Positions 56,579 through 64,000 of a stretch of DNA of 64,000 nucleotides are shown here, piece after piece. This DNA comes from Oceanobacillus neutriphilus. GTDB taxonomy: Bacteria > Bacillota > Bacilli > Bacillales > Amphibacillaceae. Below the pieces are notes generated by a model, which was given only the letters and a program-made list of their open reading frames with translations, did no database searches and was not told the origin of the DNA. Both the position numbers and the translations under genes were made by a program. How positions within the stretch are numbered: position 1 is the first letter of the stretch; each line of letters starts with the position of its first letter. The stretch is taken from the NCBI RefSeq assembly GCF_014645515.1, contig NZ_BMLW01000008.1, positions 124,001-188,000 of the forward strand. Direction: 5' to 3'.

Positions 56579-57649
56579 ATGGAGAAAGAAATCTTAAAGT
56601 ATATTAGACAAAATCCATTTATTTCCCAGCAAGAATTAGCTGAAAAAGTTGGTTTATCAAGATCTGCTACAGCCGGATATATATCAAATTTAAGTAAAAA
56701 AGGAGAAATAAAGGGTAGAGCATATATTTTAAAAGAAAAAGATTCCATTACTTGTATTGGCACAATGAATTATGATAGTAAAGTTCATGCAAAAGAAGAA
56801 TTGCAAATTGGAACAGCCAACCCTGTAAAAAAATCAGAGTCGTGCGGTGGAGTAGCAAGGAATATATCAGAGAACTTAGCTCGTCTAGGAGTCTCTGTAT
56901 CATTAGTTTCTTGTGTTGGTAATGATAAAGAAGGAATGTGGGTAATGGAAGAGACGAAACTAAGTGGAGTGGATACAAGCTTGGTAAAAGTATTACCAGA
57001 TGTTAGAACGGGCGCGTACACAGCTGTTTTAGACACGGAAGGAGATATGTATATTGCGTTAGCTGATCTTGACATTAATAACTATATTACACCTAAAATG
57101 ATTGAGGAAAATTGGTCTCATATCATAGCAACGGAATCTGTTTTTATAGACACAAATATATCTAGAGAGAGTTTATCTTTTATTATTGAAAGATGCCGTA
57201 ATGAAAAAATTAAATTGTATTTAGATCCAGTTTCACTGTCAGATGCAGAAAAGTTACCAAATGATTTATCAGGAATTGATACGATTTTTCCGAATTGTAA
57301 AGAAGCTGAGTTTCTATCAGGAATAACCAATATAAGAAGTGTAGAAGATTGCAAGCGAGCTGCTGAATTAATCAAGGAAAAAGGTGTTACCAATGTGATT
57401 ATTACATTAGGTGGTAAAGGAGTGTTTTATTCCGTTACAGGAGAAGAACAAATGATGTCCGGCAGCAAATTAAAGGTTGTAGATACTACAGGCGCCGGTG
57501 ACGCGTTTGCCGCTGGTTATATTTATGGGGTTATTCAAGGTTTTCCCCCTAAAAAAGCATGTGAATTGGGAATGAAATCTTCCCAATTAACTTTACAAAC
57601 CACTAAGTCTGTTTATCCAAATTTACGAACTGAATTATTAGAAAACTAG
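56579..57649 (+). CDS. psuK: HTH-PfkB fusion, pseudouridine kinase-like
   Basis: The 356-residue protein fuses an N-terminal winged helix (MEKEILKYIRQNPFISQQELAEKVGLSRSATAGYISNLSKKGEI, about residues 1-50) to a PfkB/ribokinase domain with SCGGVARNISENLARLG and the anion-hole signature DTTGAGDAFAAGYIYG. With psuG next door it is best read as pseudouridine kinase, making pseudouridine 5'-phosphate. The HTH could make it self-regulatory. GAGAAGGTGAAGGC precedes the ATG. Other PfkB substrates are not excluded. Confidence 0.85.
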   Translation: MEKEILKYIRQNPFISQQELAEKVGLSRSATAGYISNLSKKGEIKGRAYILKEKDSITCIGTMNYDSKVHAKEELQIGTANPVKKSESCGGVARNISENLARLGVSVSLVSCVGNDKEGMWVMEETKLSGVDTSLVKVLPDVRTGAYTAVLDTEGDMYIALADLDINNYITPKMIEENWSHIIATESVFIDTNISRESLSFIIERCRNEKIKLYLDPVSLSDAEKLPNDLSGIDTIFPNCKEAEFLSGITNIRSVEDCKRAAELIKEKGVTNVIITLGGKGVFYSVTGEEQMMSGSKLKVVDTTGAGDAFAAGYIYGVIQGFPPKKACELGMKSSQLTLQTTKSVYPNLRTELLEN

Positions 57650-57660
57650 AGGTGATCATT

Positions 57661-58587
57661 GTGGAACAATTATTAGAAATATCGCAAGAAGTACAAGAAA
57701 GCATACAGAATAATTTACCGGTTGTTGCATTAGAAACAACATTAATATCCTTCGGTTTGCCTTATCCGGAAAATTATCAAACTGGGCTGGAGATGGAACG
57801 TATCATCAGAGAAAGTGGTGCTATTCCTGCGACAATCGGAGTGGTTGATGGAAAAGTTAAAGTTGGGTTGTCCTGTGATGAAATTAAACGGTTTGCAACA
57901 GATTCGGCAGTGACCAAAGTAAGTGTCCGTGACATGCCTTACGCCTTATCACAAAATTTATTAGGAGCAACTACCATTGCTAGTACGATGATGATCGCTG
58001 AGAAAGTGAATATCAAAGTATTTGCAACAGGAGGATTAGGAGGGGTGCACCGTAAAGTAGAGGAGACCTGGGATATTTCCGCAGATTTAATAGAAATATC
58101 CAACCGGTCTGTCACTGTAGTCAGCTCAGGCGCTAAATCAATTTTAGATTTGCCTAAGACAATCGAATATCTTGAAACGTTAAGTGTTCCTGTAATTGGT
58201 TACCAAACGGATAAGTTTGCTTCTTTTTATTCTAGAGAAAGCGGCGTACTTGCTAATTACCGATTAGATTCTGTAAACGAGATTGCCGCATTAATGAAAA
58301 CAAAATGGGAATTAGCACTTCATGGCGGTTTGCTTATTGCTAATCCTGTACCAGCTGATCAGGAGATTCCTTACGATGTAATTAATTTTTATATTGAAGA
58401 GGCGGTTCAATCGGCTCACGAAGAAGGAGTTAAAGGAAAAGATATAACACCGTATTTATTAAAAAAAATAAATGAACTTACAAAAGGAGAAAGTTTGCAA
58501 ACAAATATGGCTTTAGTAAAGAGCAATGCCAAAGTTGGAGCAGAAATCGCAATCGCATATCAGCAATTAATCAATAAAGACAGCTAA
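57661..58587 (+). CDS. psuG: Pseudouridine-5'-phosphate glycosidase
   Basis: PsuG splits the C-C glycosidic bond of pseudouridine 5'-phosphate to uracil and ribose 5-phosphate. The 308-residue protein has VVALETTLISFGLPYPEN, GAIPATIGVVDGKVKVGL, FATGGLGGVHR and LIANPVPADQEIP, all family hallmarks. GTG 57661 with GAGGTGATC is preferred over GTG 57652. It lies 11 bp after psuK and before a nucleoside transporter. Confidence 0.95.
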   Translation: MEQLLEISQEVQESIQNNLPVVALETTLISFGLPYPENYQTGLEMERIIRESGAIPATIGVVDGKVKVGLSCDEIKRFATDSAVTKVSVRDMPYALSQNLLGATTIASTMMIAEKVNIKVFATGGLGGVHRKVEETWDISADLIEISNRSVTVVSSGAKSILDLPKTIEYLETLSVPVIGYQTDKFASFYSRESGVLANYRLDSVNEIAALMKTKWELALHGGLLIANPVPADQEIPYDVINFYIEEAVQSAHEEGVKGKDITPYLLKKINELTKGESLQTNMALVKSNAKVGAEIAIAYQQLINKDS

Positions 58588-58698
58588 ATGAACAGTGATT
58601 CGGAAGAGAGTTAGTGGCATGTAGTGGTACACCTTCTTATTGTAAACATTTAAAAGGTAAAAAATTGTGTATTCGATTTTACAAATGGAGGAGAATGA

Positions 58699-59922
58699 AT
58701 GATGAATATCTTATGGGGAATAGGCGGAATAGTAGTCGTCTTGGGACTTGCATTGCTAGTTTCGGTAAATCGAAAAGCAATCAAAATACGAACCATTAGC
58801 ATCGCATTAGCATTACAGGTTTTCTTTGGATTTATTGTTTTAAAATGGGAAGCGGGAAAAAATGTACTCGAGGGGATTGCTAATGTGTTTGGGAAAATGA
58901 TTGATTCGTCAGCTGCCGGTATAGACTTTTTATTTGGTGGGGTTTTCGAAGGGGAAAATATCGGATTTGTTTTTGCCTTTCAAGTATTACCAACTATTAT
59001 CTTTGTTGCTTCCTTTATTTCTATTCTATATTATTTAGGCATCATGCAATTTATTGTCAAACATCTTGGTGGTGCACTCTCAAGGTTATTAAAAACAAGT
59101 AAGGCAGAATCTATTTCGGCCGCAGCAAATATATTTATGGGACATACAGAGGCCCCTTTAACAGTTAAACCATATATTAGCCGTATGACGCAATCAGAGA
59201 TTTTCACCATTATGGCTGGAGGTTTAGCAACGGTTTCTGGAGCGAATTTAGCTGGCTATTACATTTTAGGGATACCATTGGAATACTTATTGGCTGCAAG
59301 CTTTATGGCTGCCCCTGCTGGTTTACTAATGGCAAAAATGATTGTTCCTGAAACTGAAATCAGTGAAACAGCCAATAAAATTAATCTTGAAATTGATGAT
59401 TCAGATAAGCCGACTAATGTGATTGACGCAGCAGCAAAAGGAGCAGGCGATGGATTAAAAATAGCATTGAATGTTGGAGCAATGCTGGCAGCATTTATCT
59501 CATTGATTGCATTAGTTAATCTACTTGTGGGAGGGGTAGGGAGTCTCTTTGGTTACGATAAGCTGTCTATTGAATTAATCTTCGGATATATTTTTTCACC
59601 ACTCGCATTTATTATGGGTATTCCAATGAATGAAGCATTAGTTGCTGGTTCATTACTAGGTCAGAAGGTAATTATTAATGAAATGGTTGCCTATGTAGCG
59701 TTCATTCCTGAAATGGCAAGTCTTTCAGATAAAACAAATATGATCGTTAGCTTTGCATTATGTGGATTCGCCAATATTGGTTCAACTGCAATTCTAATCG
59801 GAACAATTGGAGGTATGGCACCAAATAAACGGTCTACTGTAGCAAAATTTGCAATTCGAGCTGTAATCGCAGGAACATTAGCCAATTTATTAAGCGCTTC
59901 CATAGCTGGTATGTTTTTTTAG
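58699..59922 (+). CDS. nupC: NupC-family concentrative nucleoside transporter
   Basis: The 407-residue CNT-family protein has GHTEAPLTVKPYISRMTQSEIFTIMAGGLATVSG and NEALVAGSLLGQKVIINEMVAYV, with about 10 helices. It imports nucleosides by ion symport. Directly behind psuKG it probably takes up pseudouridine. GGAGGAG precedes the ATG. It is 111 bp from psuG without a terminator between. Confidence 0.9.
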   Translation: MMNILWGIGGIVVVLGLALLVSVNRKAIKIRTISIALALQVFFGFIVLKWEAGKNVLEGIANVFGKMIDSSAAGIDFLFGGVFEGENIGFVFAFQVLPTIIFVASFISILYYLGIMQFIVKHLGGALSRLLKTSKAESISAAANIFMGHTEAPLTVKPYISRMTQSEIFTIMAGGLATVSGANLAGYYILGIPLEYLLAASFMAAPAGLLMAKMIVPETEISETANKINLEIDDSDKPTNVIDAAAKGAGDGLKIALNVGAMLAAFISLIALVNLLVGGVGSLFGYDKLSIELIFGYIFSPLAFIMGIPMNEALVAGSLLGQKVIINEMVAYVAFIPEMASLSDKTNMIVSFALCGFANIGSTAILIGTIGGMAPNKRSTVAKFAIRAVIAGTLANLLSASIAGMFF

Positions 59923-59930
59923 ATTAGATA

Positions 59931-59972
59931 AGCTCTACTTTGCTATATATACAACAAAGTAGGGCTTTGGTT
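59931..59972 (+). terminator. Terminator of the psuK-psuG-nupC operon
   Basis: AGCTCTACTTTG / CAAAGTAGGGCT (one G-U) encloses 12 nt, followed by TTGGTTTC. Confidence 0.7.
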
Positions 59973-60179
59973 TCTTGCCTGGGCAGCTTTATTCATTAGT
60001 GTATCTGCTTATCTTATCGGTCTGTTTAACGCAGGAATGGAATTGATCTATATAATGCCGACAGAAACGTTTTAAGTGAAAAAGGATTCTATGGTATGGC
60101 ATTTGTACTTAGTTTATTTTCAGCAGTAGCGGTGCAGAAAAATATTAAAGATACAGAGCAGGCCAGAGAAAGAGATTAA
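59962..60179 (+). pseudogene. YiaAB two-helix-domain membrane protein, frameshifted and 5'-truncated
   Basis: One frame reads [28 protein letters not shown] and then runs to a stop at 60075. A second frame continues [32 protein letters not shown] to a stop at 60179. Together they form a YiaA/YiaB-type helix pair broken by a frameshift near 60045. No start codon precedes the first piece, which overlaps the operon terminator. Confidence 0.65.
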
Positions 60180-60293
60180 AAATGGAATAGGTTAACCGAA
60201 TATGAAGAGCTTAATTTCTTTAATAGGATAAAGATATTAGGCTTTTTAATAGTCCTGATAGTGACATCGATTGCCAATCGGTATTTGAAAGAT
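60180..60293. other. Non-coding stretch before the Bcr/CflA gene
   Basis: No gene is seen; a short hydrophobic peptide frame (KILGFLIVLIVTSIANRYLK, about 60229-60290) could be another gene remnant. Confidence 0.3.
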
Positions 60294-60322
60294 TTGACAG
60301 TTGGGCGAATAAATTTTAAAAT
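60294..60322 (+). promoter_or_regulatory. Promoter of the Bcr/CflA exporter gene
   Basis: TTGACA (60294-60299) and TAAAAT (60317-60322) are 17 bp apart, 50 bp upstream of the start. Confidence 0.6.
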
Positions 60323-60371
60323 TTTCTCTGTCTAATAGTATCTGCAATAAAGCTGTCAGGAGTGAGAATGA

Positions 60372-61601
60372 TTGAAATTTGAAAGAGAAGTAACGATACA
60401 ACATAACCCGACGGGATCAACCCGGTTGGGATTAGCATTGCTTCTCGGATTGCTGGCTTTTTTAGGGCCGCTTAATATTGATATGTATCTGCCCAGTTTT
60501 CCCGAGATTGCTCAAGATTTAGATACAAGTGCAACACTTGTTCAGGCGAGTTTAACAGCGTGTTTGCTGGGACTTGCGATCGGGCAATTATTTGCCGGCC
60601 CCATAAGTGATGCTCAGGGAAGAAGAAAGCCGTTACTGATTGCTACGCTCCTATTTGCTTTGGCTTCGGTTCTATGTGCTTTAGCTCCTAATATTGTGTT
60701 ATTGATTGCCATGCGTTTTTTACAAGGGTTAACTGCCTCTGCAGGGGTTGTTCTTTCACGGGCAGTTGTACGGGATGTATTCAGTGGAAAGGCACTTACG
60801 AAGTTTTTTTCGTTATTGATGGTTATTAATGCGATCGCCCCAATGATTGCTCCGATGATTGGCGGTTTTATTCTATCGTTTAATTCAACCAGCTGGAAAA
60901 GTATCTTTTTCTTTTTAAGCATCGTCGGGCTGCTTATCGTTGTCATTGTAGCTATAAAGCTTAAAGAGACCTTGCCGCCGCATAAGCGTATCCCCAGTTC
61001 AGCAGGAGCTTCGGTAAAAACGATGGGAAGTTTACTGAAAGACCGCTCCTTTATCGGCTATGCCTTAGTCGTTGGTTTTATTCATGGAGGCAGCTTTGCT
61101 TACGTATCCGGGACGCCATTTATATATCAAGATATCTATGGTGTGTCTCCACAGATGTTTAGTATTTTATTTGGTATTAATGGGCTGGCGATTATTACCG
61201 GAAGCTTTGTTATTGGGCGCTTCAGCGGCATCATTCCAGAAAAAAAGCTGCTTCATACTGCTGTTGTAACTGCACTTGCAGCTACAACTTTATTACTTGC
61301 CATGACGATTATTGAAGGACCTTTAGCGCTGATCGTTATATTGATTTTTATTTATATGATTACAATGGGTATGATATTGACAAGTACTTTTACATTGGGA
61401 ATGGCCAAACAGGGTCACCGGGCAGGAAGTGCGAGTGCTGTTTTAGGCATGCTTCCATTATTGCTTGGTTCCATTTTTTCACCGCTGGCGGGTATTACCG
61501 AGGCATCAGCGGTACCGATGGGAATTATTTTATTTTCAACAACGTTCATTGGATTTATCGTTTTCTTTACGCTTGTTAAAAAAGACGAGGTAAAGACATG
61601 A
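60372..61601 (+). CDS. Bcr/CflA-family MFS drug exporter
   Basis: The 409-residue protein has 12 predicted helices, the family start GLLAFLGPLNIDMYLPSFPEIA, the MFS motif A GPISDAQGRRKPL and motif C-like GLTASAGVVLSRAVVRDVF. Relatives export bicyclomycin, chloramphenicol or other compounds by proton antiport. The substrate here is unknown. The start is TTG 60372 after AGGAGTGAG. It stands alone with its own promoter and terminator. Confidence 0.9.
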   Translation: MKFEREVTIQHNPTGSTRLGLALLLGLLAFLGPLNIDMYLPSFPEIAQDLDTSATLVQASLTACLLGLAIGQLFAGPISDAQGRRKPLLIATLLFALASVLCALAPNIVLLIAMRFLQGLTASAGVVLSRAVVRDVFSGKALTKFFSLLMVINAIAPMIAPMIGGFILSFNSTSWKSIFFFLSIVGLLIVVIVAIKLKETLPPHKRIPSSAGASVKTMGSLLKDRSFIGYALVVGFIHGGSFAYVSGTPFIYQDIYGVSPQMFSILFGINGLAIITGSFVIGRFSGIIPEKKLLHTAVVTALAATTLLLAMTIIEGPLALIVILIFIYMITMGMILTSTFTLGMAKQGHRAGSASAVLGMLPLLLGSIFSPLAGITEASAVPMGIILFSTTFIGFIVFFTLVKKDEVKT

Positions 61602-61603
61602 AT

Positions 61604-61700
61604 GAAGACCCCGTAAGAAGTGGTCTTCTTCTGAGGAGGCTGAGGCGTTGCCCGCGGAAAGCGACTTCCCGCAGCGGACATCTCCTAGGCCAGAACACCA
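61604..61700. repeat. GC-rich intergenic repeat-like element (R6)
   Basis: The stretch contains GAAGACC / GGTCTTC inverted ends (61604-61628) and the GCGGAAAGCGACTTCCCGCAGCGG block. It resembles dispersed Bacillaceae repeats of that form and shares the CCGCAGCGG-type core with R2. It is GC-rich against AT-rich flanks and has no open frame with a ribosome site. Confidence 0.5.
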
Positions 61701-61708
61701 GTATTTTA

Positions 61709-61738
61709 AAGACCAAGTGATTTTCTTGGTTTTTTTAA
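61709..61738 (+). terminator. Terminator after the Bcr/CflA gene
   Basis: AAGACCAAG / CTTGGTTTT with a 7-nt loop and a T tract. Confidence 0.75.
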
Positions 61739-61876
61739 TACCTATTTACAAATATATATCACTCACCTAAGCTGATAAATATAAGAACAATTATTAACGA
61801 GGCACTTCTTCCATGATGCATGTCACAGAATCCTGACTTCAAACGTCTTGAGTATAGAAAAGAAGGAGGATTTCAA

Positions 61877-63157
61877 ATGAAAAAGTTTGATGTTGTTATT
61901 ATAGGCGGGGGAATATCAGGGTTAACTGCTGCGAATTATTTGGCTAAGGAAAGTAAGCGTGTCGCTCTACTTGAGAAATCAAATCAATTCGGAGGTCGTG
62001 CCATTACCAATCACGTCAATGGAATGTTGTTTAACATCGGTGGTCATGCACTGTTTACTGACGGAGAGGCCATGGATGCATTTAATGAGCTCGGCATCAG
62101 TATCCATGGCGGGAATGCCTTTGTTCAGGCTCACGGTATATGGAAAAATCAAGTGTACCCATTGGCGATGGGAGTTGGTTCACTTCTTAAATCTCCGCTG
62201 CTTTCATGGAATGAAAAAGTACAATTTGCACAACTAATGATTCGGATTTGGAAAATGAATGCAGGAAAAATGCCTGTCATGAGTTTAAGTGAATGGGCAG
62301 AACGAGAAATCAAGAGTCCGATGGTTAGGCACCATTTTTATACGTTGAGCCGAACGACAACCTATGCGTATGCCCCGGATTTTCAACTGATTGGTCCCGT
62401 ATTAAAGCAACTTCAAAGATCTATGAGGAAGGAAGTTATTTATGTAGATGGCGGATGGGAAACGATCATCGCAGAACTAAAGAAAGCTGCAGAAAGTATG
62501 GGTGTAAAAATGTTCTACAGAAGCAGAGTGATGGAGATTGAACATAATCTCTATGTTCAAAAGGTGCATTGTTCTAACGGTGAATCGTTTGAGGCTGAAA
62601 ATGTAATCATTGCTGCCCCGCCTGAAGAAGCCTGCCGCCTAATAAAAGGAGTAGAAGACACCTCTTTATTCAAATGGAAAGAGCAGGCCGTGCCTGTCAC
62701 AGCAACTTGTCTGGATCTGGGCTTAAACCATTTACCGGATCCGGCTCATCAGTTTGTATTGGGGCTTGACCAGCCGATTTATTTTACTAATGAATCAAGA
62801 GCCGCAACATTAAGTAGCGGAAATGGAGTTGTTGTCCATTTGGTAAAATACCACCTTCCAGGTGATCACAGATATGATTCTCAAGCCAATAAAGAACAAT
62901 TGGAACAAATGATGGATCTCCTTCAACCCGGTTGGCGAAAGGAACGGATTACGGAGCAATTTTTGCCGAGGATGACAGTTGTTCACGATTTTCCCCGTAC
63001 GGATAGGAGGAGGGCGCCGGGGCCAGACGTGCCTGAAATCAAAGGTCTTTACGTAGCAGGAGATTGGGCGGGAGATGAAGAATTATTAACAGATGCATCA
63101 GTTGCGAGCGGAAAACGGGCAGCCAAGCATATTCTAAGAAACCATATTGTTGTATAA
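61877..63157 (+). CDS. FAD-dependent oxidoreductase (phytoene desaturase/amine oxidase-like)
   Basis: The 426-residue flavoprotein has the dinucleotide motif VVIIGGGISGLTAANYLA, the following RVALLEKSNQFGGRA and the C-terminal FAD motif GLYVAGDWAGDEELLTDASVASGKRAA. The substrate is unknown. GAAGGAGG precedes ATG 61877; an upstream in-frame ATG has no site. The ECF41-type sigma factor gene follows after 16 bp, so they are probably co-transcribed. ECF41 sigma factors are commonly encoded with oxidoreductases, decarboxylases or epimerases. Confidence 0.85.
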   Translation: MKKFDVVIIGGGISGLTAANYLAKESKRVALLEKSNQFGGRAITNHVNGMLFNIGGHALFTDGEAMDAFNELGISIHGGNAFVQAHGIWKNQVYPLAMGVGSLLKSPLLSWNEKVQFAQLMIRIWKMNAGKMPVMSLSEWAEREIKSPMVRHHFYTLSRTTTYAYAPDFQLIGPVLKQLQRSMRKEVIYVDGGWETIIAELKKAAESMGVKMFYRSRVMEIEHNLYVQKVHCSNGESFEAENVIIAAPPEEACRLIKGVEDTSLFKWKEQAVPVTATCLDLGLNHLPDPAHQFVLGLDQPIYFTNESRAATLSSGNGVVVHLVKYHLPGDHRYDSQANKEQLEQMMDLLQPGWRKERITEQFLPRMTVVHDFPRTDRRRAPGPDVPEIKGLYVAGDWAGDEELLTDASVASGKRAAKHILRNHIVV

Positions 63158-63173
63158 GAAAGGGGGGATTTCC

Positions 63174-64000
63174 GTGGAGACGGAACAATTGTACCGGACG
63201 TATAAATCGTTATTGTTTTCTTTAGCTTATCGCATGTTGGGAAATGTCATGGATGCTGAGGATATTGTTCATGAGGCTTTTCTGTTGTTGGAAAAAATAG
63301 ATCATCCAGAAGAAATTCGAAATACAAAAGCCTATTTATGTAAAATCGTGACTAATCGCAGCATAGACAAATTGCGTTCTGCGGCGAAAAAACGTGAAGT
63401 GTATGTTGGCACCTGGCTTCCCGATCCACTTGTTGAGGAGTACTCAGCCGATCCCTCCAGTTTCTATATGACGAAGGAATCTGTATCCACTGCTTATCTT
63501 TTGCTGCTGCAACAATTGACGGAAGTGGAGAGAGCAGTATTCCTATTACGTGAAATGTTTCAATACGACTATGATGACATTGCTTCCATTGTCGGCAAAA
63601 GCAACGCCAATTGCCGGCAGATTTTTCATCGGGCAAAAAAGGGGATAATGCATAATCCAGATTCAATGAAGCAGGATTTCGGTCAATTAAGTGGATACGT
63701 GGAAGAATTTGCTCAAGCTGTGCAAGATGGAAATATGAGTGAAATCCTGGCGTTATTAAAAAAAGATGCCGTCTATTATTCGGATGGTGGTGGGAAAATT
63801 ATTGCTGCTACCCGTCCAGTATACGGAGCTGAATACATTGCACGCTTTTTCCTGGGTGTCATAAACAAACTTCCCGAAGGCTTCTCAATCAAGTTTGCTA
63901 AGGTGAATGGGGGGCCTGGAATTGTCATCATTGTGAGTGGAAATGTTAAGTACGTCCTTTCTGTTGAAGTAAAGGACGAAAAAATCAGGTCGATTTATAT
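63174..64000 (+). CDS. ECF41-type sigma factor with SnoaL-like C-terminal domain, 3'-truncated
   Basis: The open frame runs from GTG 63174 (after AGGGGGGA) to the window edge, 275 codons. Region 2 has LAYRMLGNVMDAEDIVHEAFL and region 4 has LTEVERAVFLLREMFQYDYDDIASIVGKSNANCRQIFHRAK. Signatures of the ECF41 group are present: WLPDP at 81-85 (usual WLPEP) between the sigma domains, and DGGGK at 204-208 in the SnoaL-like extension. The NPDKV-like end lies beyond the window. The extension is known to regulate sigma activity in this group, in place of an anti-sigma factor. Confidence 0.88.
   Translation, partial: METEQLYRTYKSLLFSLAYRMLGNVMDAEDIVHEAFLLLEKIDHPEEIRNTKAYLCKIVTNRSIDKLRSAAKKREVYVGTWLPDPLVEEYSADPSSFYMTKESVSTAYLLLLQQLTEVERAVFLLREMFQYDYDDIASIVGKSNANCRQIFHRAKKGIMHNPDSMKQDFGQLSGYVEEFAQAVQDGNMSEILALLKKDAVYYSDGGGKIIAATRPVYGAEYIARFFLGVINKLPEGFSIKFAKVNGGPGIVIIVSGNVKYVLSVEVKDEKIRSIY

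Noticed and set aside
60614..60946. 110-codon minus-strand frame
   Set aside because: Antisense shadow within the Bcr/CflA exporter gene.
63352..63666. 104-codon minus-strand frame
   Set aside because: It lies antisense to the ECF41-type sigma factor gene, which has clear domain motifs and runs off the window.

Overview
This window is a low-G+C Bacillota chromosome from an endospore former of the Bacillaceae. The evidence is CotE, SpoVS, pro-SigK, Sda, GPR, SpoIIP, the DnaA-box-rich sda promoter, a CIRCE-controlled hrcA-grpE-dnaK-dnaJ operon and a Bacillus-type late competence locus. The Mrp-type Na+/H+ antiporter operon and the style of the intergenic repeats suggest a halo/alkali-tolerant genus near Oceanobacillus or Virgibacillus. 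The genus is inference. No rRNA, tRNA, transposase or CRISPR array was seen.

Layout. (1) 1-14.4 kb, plus strand: cinA (5' end outside), recA, rny, ymdB, spoVS, miaB, ricA, cotE, mutS, mutL, miaA, hfq, in the order usual for Bacillaceae. (2) 14.5-24.1 kb, minus strand: a lone PD-(D/E)XK nuclease, a cupin protein with a Tyr-rich tail, an uninterrupted sigK, the seven-gene mrp operon and the small checkpoint gene sda. (3) 24.6-49.3 kb, mostly plus: yqeG-yqeH-aroE-yhbY-nadD-yqeK-rsfS-yqeM, comEA-comEB-comEC, holA, gpr-spoIIP-yqxA, lepA-hemW, hrcA-grpE-dnaK-dnaJ-prmA-rsmE, with yqzM and rpsT on the minus strand. (4) 49.4-64 kb, accessory: a lipoprotein, a decayed gene, a two-component system with an ABC half-exporter, a tail-less second FtsZ, a pseudouridine catabolism operon (HTH-kinase, glycosidase, nucleoside transporter), a broken YiaAB gene, a Bcr/CflA exporter, and an FAD oxidoreductase next to an ECF41-type sigma factor that runs off the end.

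Blocks 1 and 3 lie far apart in Bacillus subtilis, so the 14.5-16.8 kb stretch looks like a rearrangement junction. A second synteny break follows rsmE, where mtaB would be expected.

The most interesting non-coding signals are a nested inverted-repeat leader that buries the comEA Shine-Dalgarno, an HssR-like direct repeat before the two-component/ABC operon, an 18-bp palindrome before the HTH-kinase, and several related structured intergenic repeats. Two of those repeats are long inverted copies flanking a 7.2-kb segment. All calls come from reading the sequence and translations; no database search was run.
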